Source: Elusimicrobia bacterium GWD2_63_28 (GTDB lineage Bacteria; Elusimicrobiota; Elusimicrobia; Elusimicrobiales; UBA9959). Taken from it: a stretch of DNA of 64,000 bases. The notes under the pieces were generated by a model. That model saw nothing but the letters and a program-made list of their open reading frames with translations, searched no databases and was not told the DNA's origin. The stretch lies in the NCBI GenBank assembly GCA_001799895.1, contig MGUI01000074.1, positions 104,467 to 168,466 on the forward strand, in the 5' to 3' direction. Positions 1 to 8,409 of this stretch are shown here, piece after piece; position 1 is the stretch's first letter, and the number at the start of each line of letters is the position of its first letter. The position numbers and the translations under genes were made by a program.

Positions 1-648
1 GACACCTACAGCTGGCGGCTCTACTTCACCTCCACGCTCAACCAGGCGGCCACGGATTACGTCTACAGCGCCCTGACCAGGTCGCCCGTCGTCACCGGCT
101 TCACGCCGAACCTGGTCTACGACAACGACGGCCCGACCAATTTCACGGTGTACGGGGAGATCTTCCAGCCGGGCCTGAACACGGCCGCCCTGGCCGGCGC
201 CCCGGGCGCCATCCCCGTCACCTCGGTCACGCGCGTATCGGATACGCAGCTCACGGTGGCCACCACCCCGCTGGGCGCGGCGCTGGGCCTCTACAGCGTC
301 AGCGTCACCAATCCCGGCGGCAGGTCGGCAGGCATGTCCAATGTGCTGCGGGTGGATTTCAGGCCCGGCTTCACCGTCCTTACCGACAACCTTTTCAGGC
401 CGCTGCGCGGCGGGTCGGCCAGGGTCGACATCACGATCTACAAAGCCGGGGACGTAAAGGTGGACATCTACACCATTAACGGCGGGCTGGTCAGGAAGCT
501 TTTCAGCGGCCCGGCGGCCGTAGGGACCAAGACGCTATTCTGGGACGGCAAGACGGACGGCGGCAGGACGGCGGCCAGCGGCCTCTACCTGCTGCACGTG
601 ACCGGGCCCAAGCTTAACGGCACCGAGAAGATAGTGCTGATAAAATGA
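1..648 (+). CDS. C-terminal part of a surface protein with IPT/TIG-like and FlgD-type Ig domains (5' truncated)
   Basis: The frame is open from the first base, so the gene begins outside the window. About 215 residues are visible. Residues around 30-118 look like an IPT/TIG Ig fold, with a PVVTGFTPN opening and a GLYSVSVTNPGG-type end. The last 80 residues match the FlgD-like Ig domain often found at the C terminus of secreted or sorted proteins, with the pattern DIYTINGGLVRKL and a final GLYLLHVTG strand. It was probably exported to the cell surface. The stop codon overlaps the start of the following outer-membrane protein gene (ATGA), so the two are translationally coupled. The total size and N-terminal domains are unknown. 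Confidence 0.8.
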   Translation, partial: DTYSWRLYFTSTLNQAATDYVYSALTRSPVVTGFTPNLVYDNDGPTNFTVYGEIFQPGLNTAALAGAPGAIPVTSVTRVSDTQLTVATTPLGAALGLYSVSVTNPGGRSAGMSNVLRVDFRPGFTVLTDNLFRPLRGGSARVDITIYKAGDVKVDIYTINGGLVRKLFSGPAAVGTKTLFWDGKTDGGRTAASGLYLLHVTGPKLNGTEKIVLIK

Positions 649-1598
649 CGAAGACGGCGCTAAAAATACTCTCGCTTTCGCTGGCGGCCTGGGCCGCCTG
701 CGCCGGCCGCGCCTCGGCCGAGCCGGGGCTCACCGCCGCCCCGTCGCTGAACGCGCCGCTGGGCGCGCGCTCCGCCGCCCTGGGCCAGGCCTTCACCGCC
801 GTGCCCGGCAGCCCGGAGAGCCTCAATTACAATCCCGGCGCGCTGGCTTTTGCTGATGGTTTTTCGGTGACCGCCAGTTACCTGCGCGGCTTCGAGGACG
901 CGGGGCACAGTTTCCTGGCCGCGCCGCTCAAGTTCGGCCCGCTGGTGCTGACCCCCGGCTACATGCATTTCAACGCCGGGGACATCGCGCTCAACCTGAC
1001 CGGCGGCGTCACCGGCAGGGTAAACGCCGAGACGGACAGCGCCGTTTACGCCTCGGCCGCCTACAGGTTCAGCGAGCGCTTCGGCGCCGGCGCCACGCTC
1101 AAGCGGGTCAGGATAGAGCTGGCCGAAACCGCCTCGGCTTCGGCCATGCTCTTCGACGCCGGCGCGCTGTATTCCCCCGGCGGAGGTTTTACGCTGGGGG
1201 CGGCCCTGATGAATTCCGGCAGCGGCTTCAAGTTCGAAGAGGCCAGCGACCCCGCCCCGGCGGTGAAGCGGCTCGGCGCGGCCTGGCGCGTGGATATCAA
1301 CCCGCCGAACTTGCTGGACCCGTCCACGGACCTGACCCACAGCGACGCCATGTTCACGGCGGACTGGATAGGGGCGTACAAAGACCGGGGCTATTTCCAG
1401 ATGGGGGCCGAGCTCAACATGGAAATGAGGATGGGGCTTACCGTCAGCATGAGGTCGGGCTACCAGTTCGACCGGCCCGCCGAAGGCCTGACCTTCGGCC
1501 TGGGCTTCGCGGCCAATAAATGGGCATTCGACTTCTCTTTCGACACCGGCAAAGAGATGAACGCCCGCCAGCAGGCCGGCGTCACCTATAAATTTTAA
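645..1598 (+). CDS. PorV/PorQ-like outer-membrane beta-barrel protein
   Basis: 317 residues with a signal peptide (about residues 1-25, ending near ASA-E). The N-terminal motif GARSAALGQAFTAV followed by SLNYNPGALA is typical of the PorV/PorQ (UPF0164) barrel family, and the chain ends in phenylalanine as outer-membrane barrels do. In type IX secretion systems PorV shuttles sorted cargo. Here the upstream coupled gene ends in an Ig-like domain, so the pair may be a surface protein and its OMP partner, but no T9SS core genes are in view. It is convergent with mutL with one base between the stop codons and no obvious hairpin. Confidence 0.75.
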   Translation: MTKTALKILSLSLAAWAACAGRASAEPGLTAAPSLNAPLGARSAALGQAFTAVPGSPESLNYNPGALAFADGFSVTASYLRGFEDAGHSFLAAPLKFGPLVLTPGYMHFNAGDIALNLTGGVTGRVNAETDSAVYASAAYRFSERFGAGATLKRVRIELAETASASAMLFDAGALYSPGGGFTLGAALMNSGSGFKFEEASDPAPAVKRLGAAWRVDINPPNLLDPSTDLTHSDAMFTADWIGAYKDRGYFQMGAELNMEMRMGLTVSMRSGYQFDRPAEGLTFGLGFAANKWAFDFSFDTGKEMNARQQAGVTYKF

Positions 1599-1599
1599 A

Positions 1600-3363
1600 T
1601 TATAAGGCGCCGGAGCGCTGGAAGCGGCGCGCTATGTCGCCGCCCGACAGGTAGAACAGCGTGGGGCGCCCGTGCGGGCAGTGGTAGCTGTCCTTCGCCC
1701 TCTTCAGATCTTCCATCAGCCGCAAAGCCTCCTGCGGCTTCACGAAATCGTGGGCCTTGATGGACTTCTTGCAGGCCATCGTGGCGATGACGCTGCGCTT
1801 CAGGTCCTCGGCGGCCGCCTCCGGTTCGCCGAGCACCTCGGACAAATAGCCCAGGAATTCGGCGAAGGCGGGCTGGGTGAAATAGAAAAGCGCCGGGGCC
1901 GCGCGCAGCAGCGCCGTGGCCGGGCCGCGCTGGTCTATCTCGAAGCCCGCCGTCTTCATCCAGTCGCGCCATTTTAAAACCGTCTCCATCTGCGAGCGCG
2001 ACAGCTCCGCCTCGAGCGGCACCAGCAGCGGCTGCACCCGCACGCCCCCCTTGGAAAATTCACCGAGGTATTTTTCGAACAGCACCCGCTCCTGCGCGGC
2101 GTGCTGGTCCACCACCAGCAGGCCGGCGTCGGACTCGAAAAGCAAATAGCTCTTGGCCAGCTGGCCGAGGTAGGCCAGGTCGCGGCCGCGCCAGTCCGGG
2201 TGGTCCTGCGGCGTCAGCGGCTCCGGCCCGGAAGCGGACCCGAACAGGCTGCCGGTCTCGGCCGCCGTCTGCGGCGGGGCGGCGGCCTCGCGGTAGGCCG
2301 GCACGTCGGGCGCAGTGAACTGGCGGCCGGCCTCCGGGGCGGTCATGGTCACGGCCGCCGTCTGCTTGCTCAGCAGCTCCTCGTACACGGTGTTGGAAAT
2401 GGTCTTGAAGATCTCGTTCTCGGAGGAAAATTTCACGTCGCGCTTCTGCGGGTGGATATTGGCGTCGAAGGAGCCCGGGTCCAGCTCCACGAACAGCGCG
2501 CCGGCCGGGTGGCGGCCGGTGAGCATATGGCCGTAGCCGCGGTACAGCGCCTGGCGCAGCAGGACGGACCCCACGGGGCGGCGGTTGACGAAGAAATGCT
2601 GGTTGGCGCGCGTGGCCGCCAGGGCGTCGGGCCGCGACAGCAGGCCGTAGACGGCCATGCCGGCGGTCTTGCCCTCTACGCGGACCAGCCCGGAGTAAAC
2701 GCTTTTGCCGAAGATGGCCGCTGCGCGGTTCTTGAGGTTCTCCCACAGCCCGCCCGGCAGGGCCGGCAGGTTCAGGAGCTCGGCGCCGTCTATGACCAGG
2801 CGGAAAGAGACGCCGAGGTTGGCGAGGGCCGCTTCCTCTACGGCCTTGATGAGGTGGGAGCGCTCGGCGGCGTCGCTCTTCATGAACTTGGCGCGGGCCG
2901 GGGTGTTGAAGAAAAGGTCGGCGGCCTCCACGGTGGTGCCCTTCACCGGCGGGGCGGGCAGCTCCGCTATCACGCGGCCGCCCTCGCCCTCCAGCGTGTA
3001 GCCGGAATCGGCGCCGGCCTTGAACGAGGTCAGCTTAAGGCGCGACACCGCGAAGATGGAATAAAGGGCCTCGCCGCGGAAGCCGAAGGTGGCCAGCGAA
3101 TAGATATCCTCGAAAGTGTTGAGCTTGCTGGTGGCGTGGCGGCCGAGCGAGAGGCGCAGGTCCTCGCGGTCCATGCCGCGCCCGTCGTCGTGCACCCGGA
3201 TCAGGCCGCGGCCGGCCTTCTGCAGCTCTATCTCTATGCGGGAGGCGCCGGAATCCAGGGAATTCTCTATCAGTTCCTTCAGCACCGAGGCGGGGCGCTC
3301 TATCACCTCGCCCGCGGCGATCTTGGAAACCACGTCTTCAGGAAGGACTTTTATTTCCGGCAT
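1600..3363 (-). CDS. mutL: DNA mismatch repair endonuclease MutL
   Basis: 587 residues. The N-terminal GHKL ATPase is complete: ELIENSLDSG, DDGRGM, GRHATSK and TFGFRGEAL. The C-terminal dimerisation domain carries the metal-binding endonuclease motif DQHA-x2-E-x4-E at about residue 419, plus ACKKSIKAHD and CPHGRP. This is therefore a nicking MutL, as expected in bacteria lacking MutH. The linker (about residues 335-395) is rich in Ala, Pro and Glu. It is 19 bp downstream of the CPBP protease gene on the same strand. The mutS gene lies 2.4 kb away on the same strand, so both core mismatch-repair genes are in the window but not adjacent. Confidence 0.97.
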   Translation of the reverse strand: MPEIKVLPEDVVSKIAAGEVIERPASVLKELIENSLDSGASRIEIELQKAGRGLIRVHDDGRGMDREDLRLSLGRHATSKLNTFEDIYSLATFGFRGEALYSIFAVSRLKLTSFKAGADSGYTLEGEGGRVIAELPAPPVKGTTVEAADLFFNTPARAKFMKSDAAERSHLIKAVEEAALANLGVSFRLVIDGAELLNLPALPGGLWENLKNRAAAIFGKSVYSGLVRVEGKTAGMAVYGLLSRPDALAATRANQHFFVNRRPVGSVLLRQALYRGYGHMLTGRHPAGALFVELDPGSFDANIHPQKRDVKFSSENEIFKTISNTVYEELLSKQTAAVTMTAPEAGRQFTAPDVPAYREAAAPPQTAAETGSLFGSASGPEPLTPQDHPDWRGRDLAYLGQLAKSYLLFESDAGLLVVDQHAAQERVLFEKYLGEFSKGGVRVQPLLVPLEAELSRSQMETVLKWRDWMKTAGFEIDQRGPATALLRAAPALFYFTQPAFAEFLGYLSEVLGEPEAAAEDLKRSVIATMACKKSIKAHDFVKPQEALRLMEDLKRAKDSYHCPHGRPTLFYLSGGDIARRFQRSGAL

Positions 3364-3382
3364 AAGGTGATTTTACAATACT

Positions 3383-4117
3383 TCAGCTGAACGTTCTAAA
3401 GAGCACCGCGAAAAAGTTTACCAGGCCGTGCAGCATGACATTGGCCGGCAGGCGGCGCTCCTTTTCGTAAACCCAGCAGAAGTAGACACCCGGCAGCAGC
3501 GTGACCGGCGCGTTGCCGCCGTGGAAGAGCGCGAACAGCAGGCTGGACCAGAAGGCGCTGAACCAGAATCCCCTCCTGGCCCGGAACGAGGCAAAAACTA
3601 TGCGGCGGAAGAATAATTCCTCCGCCAGCGGCGCCGCTACGCAGGCGGCCAGCAGCAGCAGGGCGAAGCGCGGCGCGGAAAAAGCCATCGCCTTCACGCT
3701 GGCCTCCTGTTCAGCGCCGGAGGCCGAGACGGGCTTCATAAGGCCCGCGAAAGCGTCGCCCCAGAGGTAATAGGCCGCGGCAAGGACCAGCCCCATGAAC
3801 AGCAGCACGCCGGCGTAGCCCGGCAGATAGCGCAGCGCCTTGCGCAGGTCGGCCCAGGCGTTAGCCTGCCAGTCGCGCCAGGCCTGGCGCCAGGCGACAC
3901 CGAGGTGCGCCAGCAGCGACCAGGCGGCGAGAGCCGTCAGGATAAAACCCGGTATGGAGGCTTCGTAGGTGTCGAACTTGAGCCCGAGGGCGCGGGCGGG
4001 GATCTCCATCAGCAGCAGCGACGCCACCTGCACCGCCAAAATAACGACCGCGAACAGCCACAGGAGGCCGAAATTGCCGTAGGTCTTTATCCCCTCGAAA
4101 GGGCTCTTTTGTTCCAT
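3383..4117 (-). CDS. CPBP family intramembrane metalloprotease
   Basis: 244 residues and strongly hydrophobic. The family's catalytic motifs are present near the C terminus: EELFFRR (EExxxR), FALFH (FxxxH) and HGLVN (HxxxN). The family includes CAAX-processing (Rce1-like) and bacteriocin self-immunity proteases; the substrate here is unknown. The start codon is directly preceded by the T tract of the upstream gene's terminator, leaving no Shine-Dalgarno and almost no leader. The next in-frame Met (residue 37) is within a membrane segment, so the listed start is still the best choice. It probably forms an operon with mutL. Confidence 0.85.
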   Translation of the reverse strand: MEQKSPFEGIKTYGNFGLLWLFAVVILAVQVASLLLMEIPARALGLKFDTYEASIPGFILTALAAWSLLAHLGVAWRQAWRDWQANAWADLRKALRYLPGYAGVLLFMGLVLAAAYYLWGDAFAGLMKPVSASGAEQEASVKAMAFSAPRFALLLLAACVAAPLAEELFFRRIVFASFRARRGFWFSAFWSSLLFALFHGGNAPVTLLPGVYFCWVYEKERRLPANVMLHGLVNFFAVLFRTFS

Positions 4118-4149
4118 AAAAAAAGAACCCGGGCGCGGAGCCCGGGTTC
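4118..4149 (-). terminator. Rho-independent terminator of the five-repeat protein gene
   Basis: A perfect 10-bp stem (GAACCCGGGC / GCCCGGGTTC) with a 5-base loop is followed, reading on the minus strand, by seven T. The T tract abuts the start codon of the CPBP protease gene. Confidence 0.9.
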
Positions 4150-4167
4150 AGCTCATAAACTCCGGGC

Positions 4168-5340
4168 TCAGTACTGGGGAGGAGGGGGATACGCCGGGCT
4201 TTGCGAGCCGGCCTTGGCCACATAATCTATCGCGTAGGTATAGGAGCCGAGCTCGCCGGTGACGGCAGAGCCTATGACCGGCAGGCCGCCGGCGTTGAAG
4301 GCGGCGACTTTTTCGGCCAGGGCCTTTTCGGCCTCCCTGTCGAAGGTGAAGGTCTCGGGGGCCTGGTAGGTCTGCACCGCGGCCGAGGGGATCACGCCGC
4401 CGGCCTGGTAGATATTGCCCACCAGGAAATCCACGCTGTAGGAGTAGTCGCGCCCTTCGGGGCGCACTACGGCCGAAAGCGGGGGCACGCCGGCGCGGGC
4501 GAAAGCGGGCAGCGCGGCCTTGGAGGCGGCCAGCGCTTCTTTATCGAAATTAAAAGTCTCGCGGGCGTCGTAGCGGGCCACCGAATACTGCGGGCGCGGC
4601 GCGGCCTTGCCGGTCTTTACCACGTATTCCACCTGCACGGCGTAGTCGCGGCCGCTCTTTACGGCCGCGCCGCGTATGGCCGGCACGCCGGCCTGCTTGA
4701 AGAGCGCGAGATACGAGGGCACGGCCTTTTCGGCCTCGCTCTCGAAAGTGAACTTGCCGCCGGTATAGGTCAAAAACTTCACGTCGTATTCCTGCGCGGG
4801 GCGCAGCAGGTTCCTGACCAGGTAATCCACGGCGAAGGCGTTGTCGTTGCCGATCTCGTAGAGGAAGGAGCCCAGCACGGGCAGTTTGGCGGCGCGGAAA
4901 TTGGCGGCGCAGGCCTTCATGGCCTCTTCGGCCTCGCGCTCCAGCCAATAGGAGGCGCCGTTTTTATAGGTTTCCAGCAGCACGGCCGGCGGCAGGGCGG
5001 CATTGCCCTTCACGGTCGGCAGGTACTCTATAACGAAGCTGTAGTCGTTGCCATTCTCCACCACGCGGCCTCCCAAGGTGGTGAGGCCGGCGGCCTTCAG
5101 CGCGTTGATGCGCGCGTTCAGGGCGGGCTGCACGTCGCTCTCGAAGGTGAACTCTTCGTCGGTGGTGTAATTGGCTATCGTCACCCCGGGAGGGGTAACG
5201 GGCGCGGGGCGCGGCGCAGCGGGCGCGGCGGACTGCGGAAAATTCCCGGCCGAAACAGTTTCGAGCGTAAATGACCGGCAGAAAGCAGGTGCTGCCAGGA
5301 CCAGGACCGATAAAGCGGAAAGTGCAAGACTTTTAAACAT
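4168..5340 (-). CDS. Secreted protein made of five tandem ~65-residue repeats
   Basis: 390 residues from the ATG preceded by AGGGAGG; an in-frame codon 19 residues further out lacks a ribosome site. A signal peptide occupies residues 1-22 (hydrophobic core LALSALSVLVLAAPAF). The rest is five repeats, each with an E-F-F-threonine strand (EEFTFESD, GKFTFESE, ETFNFDKE, ETFTFDRE and a variant with SYWLEREA), an amphipathic helix, the turn GLP-V-GS or AGVP, and a strand ending Y-F/I-V-DY/EY. The fold resembles small alpha/beta repeats that present a beta sheet, but I cannot name a family. The C terminus is a Pro/Tyr tail. It is probably periplasmic or surface-exposed. Confidence 0.75.
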   Translation of the reverse strand: MFKSLALSALSVLVLAAPAFCRSFTLETVSAGNFPQSAAPAAPRPAPVTPPGVTIANYTTDEEFTFESDVQPALNARINALKAAGLTTLGGRVVENGNDYSFVIEYLPTVKGNAALPPAVLLETYKNGASYWLEREAEEAMKACAANFRAAKLPVLGSFLYEIGNDNAFAVDYLVRNLLRPAQEYDVKFLTYTGGKFTFESEAEKAVPSYLALFKQAGVPAIRGAAVKSGRDYAVQVEYVVKTGKAAPRPQYSVARYDARETFNFDKEALAASKAALPAFARAGVPPLSAVVRPEGRDYSYSVDFLVGNIYQAGGVIPSAAVQTYQAPETFTFDREAEKALAEKVAAFNAGGLPVIGSAVTGELGSYTYAIDYVAKAGSQSPAYPPPPQY

Positions 5341-5361
5341 TGAGCCTCCCTGTACCCTTAA

Positions 5362-5369
5362 ATTATAAT
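5362..5369. promoter_or_regulatory. Overlapping divergent -10 elements
   Basis: The sequence AATTATAATA contains TATAAT on both strands (plus 5364-5369, minus 5367-5362) between two divergent genes. Neither has a convincing -35. Each would give a short leader, about 20 bp for the minus gene and 45 bp for the plus gene. Confidence 0.4.
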
Positions 5370-5421
5370 AACTATACACCGGATCCGTATGGGCCATTAG
5401 GCCGTATTTCCGGTGGGTCTT

Positions 5422-5823
5422 ATGGACAAAGAAAAGAACTGGCTGGACTATTTTTATTACGCGGCGCCGCTCTGGCTGGCGCTGGAAACATTTATCTGGC
5501 CCGGCTTCCGCGCCGGGGCCATAACCGGCGGCAACGGCTGGGGGAACCTGGCTTTTTACACGATGGAAGGAGGCCTGGGGGCGGCGCTCTACCTCCGGCT
5601 GCCCTTCGCGCGGCCGGCCGCGCTTTTAGAGAGCGCCGTGCAGCTCATCTTCGTCCTGCGCCTCATATTGCTGAACCCGCTGGACATGGCCATGAATATA
5701 GAAAATCTCTCGCCCGGCGCGGCGGAGGCCCATGCCGCGGCGCTGCCGGGAGCCCTGTACTCGGCCGCCTATATCGTATTCAGGATTAAGTCGGAAATAC
5801 GCCGCTTCAAACCTAGTCTTTAA
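5422..5823 (+). CDS. Small integral membrane protein, unknown function
   Basis: 133 residues from the ATG at 5422, with GGTGG just upstream; a GTG three codons earlier is possible. About three or four hydrophobic segments are present (LDYFYYAAPLWLALETFIW, a central Gly-rich segment, LIFVLRLILLNPL and ALYSAAYIVF), and the protein ends in a basic tail (RIKSEIRRFK). No family was recognised. The 3' end overlaps the mutS 3' end by 11 bp in a convergent arrangement without a terminator. Confidence 0.6.
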   Translation: MDKEKNWLDYFYYAAPLWLALETFIWPGFRAGAITGGNGWGNLAFYTMEGGLGAALYLRLPFARPAALLESAVQLIFVLRLILLNPLDMAMNIENLSPGAAEAHAAALPGALYSAAYIVFRIKSEIRRFKPSL

Positions 5824-8389
5824 GCCGCTTCTTCCAGTCGGTTATGGCCGACAGCGCCTGCAGCGGCGTCATGTTGTCGGCGTCGCACATCTTCAGCTCG
5901 TCTATCACCGGATGGCCGGAGAAGATGGGCAGCATGGGGGTCTGGTTCTCGTCGCCGGACTCCACGCGGATGTCGCCCTTGGTCTCGAGGACGTGCAGGA
6001 TCTCGCGGGCGCGGGCCAGCGCGCTCTCGGGCAGGCCGGCCAGCTGGGCCACGTGGATGCCGTAGGACTTGTCGGCCGGGCCGGAGGCTATCTTGTGCAG
6101 GAACACCACCTCGGTCTTGCCGAGTGCGTTGGTCCATTCCTTCACGGCGATATTGCAGTTCTTGATGCCGGCGAACTTCTCGGCCAGCTCGGTCAGCTCG
6201 AAGTAATGCGTGGCGAACAGCACCTTGGGGCCGCCTTCGGGCTTGTAGAGGTGCTCTACCACGGCCCAGGCGATGGAGATGCCGTCGAAGGTGGAAGTGC
6301 CGCGGCCCACCTCGTCGAGCAGGATCAGGCTCTTGGGGGTGGCCAGGCGCATGATGGCCGAAGTCTCGCGCATCTCCACCATGAAGGTGGATTCTCCCCT
6401 TGCCATGCGGTCCTGCGCGCCGATGCGCGTCATGATGCGGTCCACCACGCCCACCTCGGCCGCGCGCGCGGGCACGAAGGAGCCGATCTGGGCGAGGATG
6501 ACCACCACGGCGGACTGCCGCAGGTAGACGCTCTTGCCGCTCATGTTGGGGCCGGTGAGGATGATCACCCTGCCGTCGGAGCCGCCCAGCTCCAGGTCGT
6601 TGGGGACGAAGGTGCCGGCGGGCAGGAAGCGCTCCACGGCGGGGTGGCGGCCCTCCTCCACCTTCAGCAGGTCGCCGGAGTTGACCCTCGGGCGGGAGAA
6701 CTCGTAGCGCACGGCGCTCTCGGAGAGGGCGAAGAAAACGTCCAGCTCGGAGGCGCAGGAGGCGAAGGTCTTTATCTCGCCCAGCGAGGACTTCACCCTT
6801 TCGCGCAGCTGCCCGAAGAGGTGGGACTCCAGCTTGGACATCTTTTCCTCGGCGCCCAGGATCTTGTCCTCGAGGGTCTTGAGGTCCTCGGTGATGTAGC
6901 GCTCGGCGTTGACCAGCGTCTGCTTGCGCACGAAATAATGCGGCACCTTCTGCGACTGCGCCTTGGAAACCTCTATAAAATAGCCGAAGACGCTGTTGTA
7001 GCCCACCTTCAGCGTGGGAATGCCCGTCTTTTCCTTCTCTTTCAGCTCTATGTCGGTCAGCAGCTTCTGGCTGTCGCGGCGCACCAGGCGCAGTTCGTCC
7101 AGCTCGGGGCTGTAGCCTTCGCGGATCACGCCGCCGTCGGAGAGGCGCGCGGGGGGAGTTTCGGCCAGCGCCCGCTCCAGCTCGGCGCGCAGGCTGTTCA
7201 GGGCGTGCGTGCCGGCGTCCAGGCGGGAGGCCAGCTCGGGCGCGCATTCGAAGAAGCCGGCCGAGCTTAAGAGCAGCTTCAGGCGCGGCAGCTGCGTCAG
7301 CGCCTTGCGCACGGCGCCCAGGTCGCGCGGCGAGGCGGAAAGGTTGATCACGCGGCCGAGCAGCCGCTCGATGTCGGGCACCTGGGCCAGGATGTCGCCC
7401 AGCTGCTCGCGGGCCTCGCGGCCCTCGGCCAGGAAGGCCGTGAAGCCCTGGCGGGACTGGATCTCGCGCAGGTCGGTCAGCGGCTCCAGCAGCCAGCGGC
7501 GCAGCAGGCGCGAGCCCATGGAGGTGCGGCACAGGTCCAGCACGCCCCAAAGGGTCTTGGAATCGTCTCCGTCGGGGCTGGAGACCAGCTCCAGCGTCTT
7601 GATGGCGGACTCGTCGAGCTGCAGGCGGTTGGCCGGCTCGTAATAAGAAGGGGCGAAGACCTCTTTGAGACCCGGCTGGGTCTGCCGCACGTAGGAGGTG
7701 ACCTTCAGCGCGGTCTTCATGGCCAGCTTGTGGTTCTGCCAGACGGACTGCGCCGCCCAGGCCGGCTGGGAGGCGTCGGCGCGGACGTACTCGGTCACCG
7801 GCACCGGGGTAAAATCCAGGCCGCGCTTGTTGATTTCTTTGATGGTCTTGGAATCGGCCAGGATCTCGGCGGGGCCGGTCTTGGAAATGAAGGACAGCAG
7901 CTGGTAGAGGTCGGGGTCGTTGAGGTTCTGGGTGGCCAGGAAATCGCCGGTGGAGGCGTCGAAGGAAGCCAGGCCCCAGCCCACGATATCGAGGTCTAGC
8001 GCCACCAAATAGCGGCTGGAGCGCGGCTGCAGCAGCTCGTCCTCCACCACGGTGCCGGGGGTGATCAGGCGCACCACTTCCCGCTTGAAAAGCTTGGTCT
8101 TCTTCACGTCTCCGGAGGGCGCCACCTGCTCGCAGATTGCCACCTTGTGCCCGGCCGACAGCAGGCGGGCGATATAGGCGGAGGCCGAATGGTGCGGGAC
8201 GCCGCACATCGGCACGCTCTGGCGGGCGGTCAGCGTAAGGCCCAGCTGGGCGCTGGCGGTCCTGGCGTCGTCGAAGAAAAGTTCGTAGAAGTCGCCCAGG
8301 CGGAAAAAAAGCAGGGCGTGCGGATAGGCGCTCTTGAGCGCCTGGTACTGCTGCATCAGCGGGGTTTCCGGGGTTTCAACCTGTGTCAT
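5813..8389 (-). CDS. mutS: DNA mismatch repair protein MutS
   Basis: 858 residues, the usual length. Domain I carries the mismatch-binding F-x-E motif in GDFYELF near residue 33. The clamp and lever region is followed by the C-terminal ABC-type ATPase with Walker A GPNMSGKS at about 613-620, then STFMVEM, and Walker B ILLDEVGRGTSTFDG. It recognises mismatches and recruits MutL. The start ATG lies 20 bp after the dusB stop, so the gene is probably the last in a three-gene operon. No strong Shine-Dalgarno is visible. Confidence 0.98.
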   Translation of the reverse strand: MTQVETPETPLMQQYQALKSAYPHALLFFRLGDFYELFFDDARTASAQLGLTLTARQSVPMCGVPHHSASAYIARLLSAGHKVAICEQVAPSGDVKKTKLFKREVVRLITPGTVVEDELLQPRSSRYLVALDLDIVGWGLASFDASTGDFLATQNLNDPDLYQLLSFISKTGPAEILADSKTIKEINKRGLDFTPVPVTEYVRADASQPAWAAQSVWQNHKLAMKTALKVTSYVRQTQPGLKEVFAPSYYEPANRLQLDESAIKTLELVSSPDGDDSKTLWGVLDLCRTSMGSRLLRRWLLEPLTDLREIQSRQGFTAFLAEGREAREQLGDILAQVPDIERLLGRVINLSASPRDLGAVRKALTQLPRLKLLLSSAGFFECAPELASRLDAGTHALNSLRAELERALAETPPARLSDGGVIREGYSPELDELRLVRRDSQKLLTDIELKEKEKTGIPTLKVGYNSVFGYFIEVSKAQSQKVPHYFVRKQTLVNAERYITEDLKTLEDKILGAEEKMSKLESHLFGQLRERVKSSLGEIKTFASCASELDVFFALSESAVRYEFSRPRVNSGDLLKVEEGRHPAVERFLPAGTFVPNDLELGGSDGRVIILTGPNMSGKSVYLRQSAVVVILAQIGSFVPARAAEVGVVDRIMTRIGAQDRMARGESTFMVEMRETSAIMRLATPKSLILLDEVGRGTSTFDGISIAWAVVEHLYKPEGGPKVLFATHYFELTELAEKFAGIKNCNIAVKEWTNALGKTEVVFLHKIASGPADKSYGIHVAQLAGLPESALARAREILHVLETKGDIRVESGDENQTPMLPIFSGHPVIDELKMCDADNMTPLQALSAITDWKKRLKD

Positions 8390-8409
8390 AAAGGGGCCTT
8401 TGCGGGGTT

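Noticed and set aside
5732..7270. Long plus-strand frame across mutS
   Set aside because: It lies antisense to mutS, has no recognisable motif, and lacks a ribosome site.
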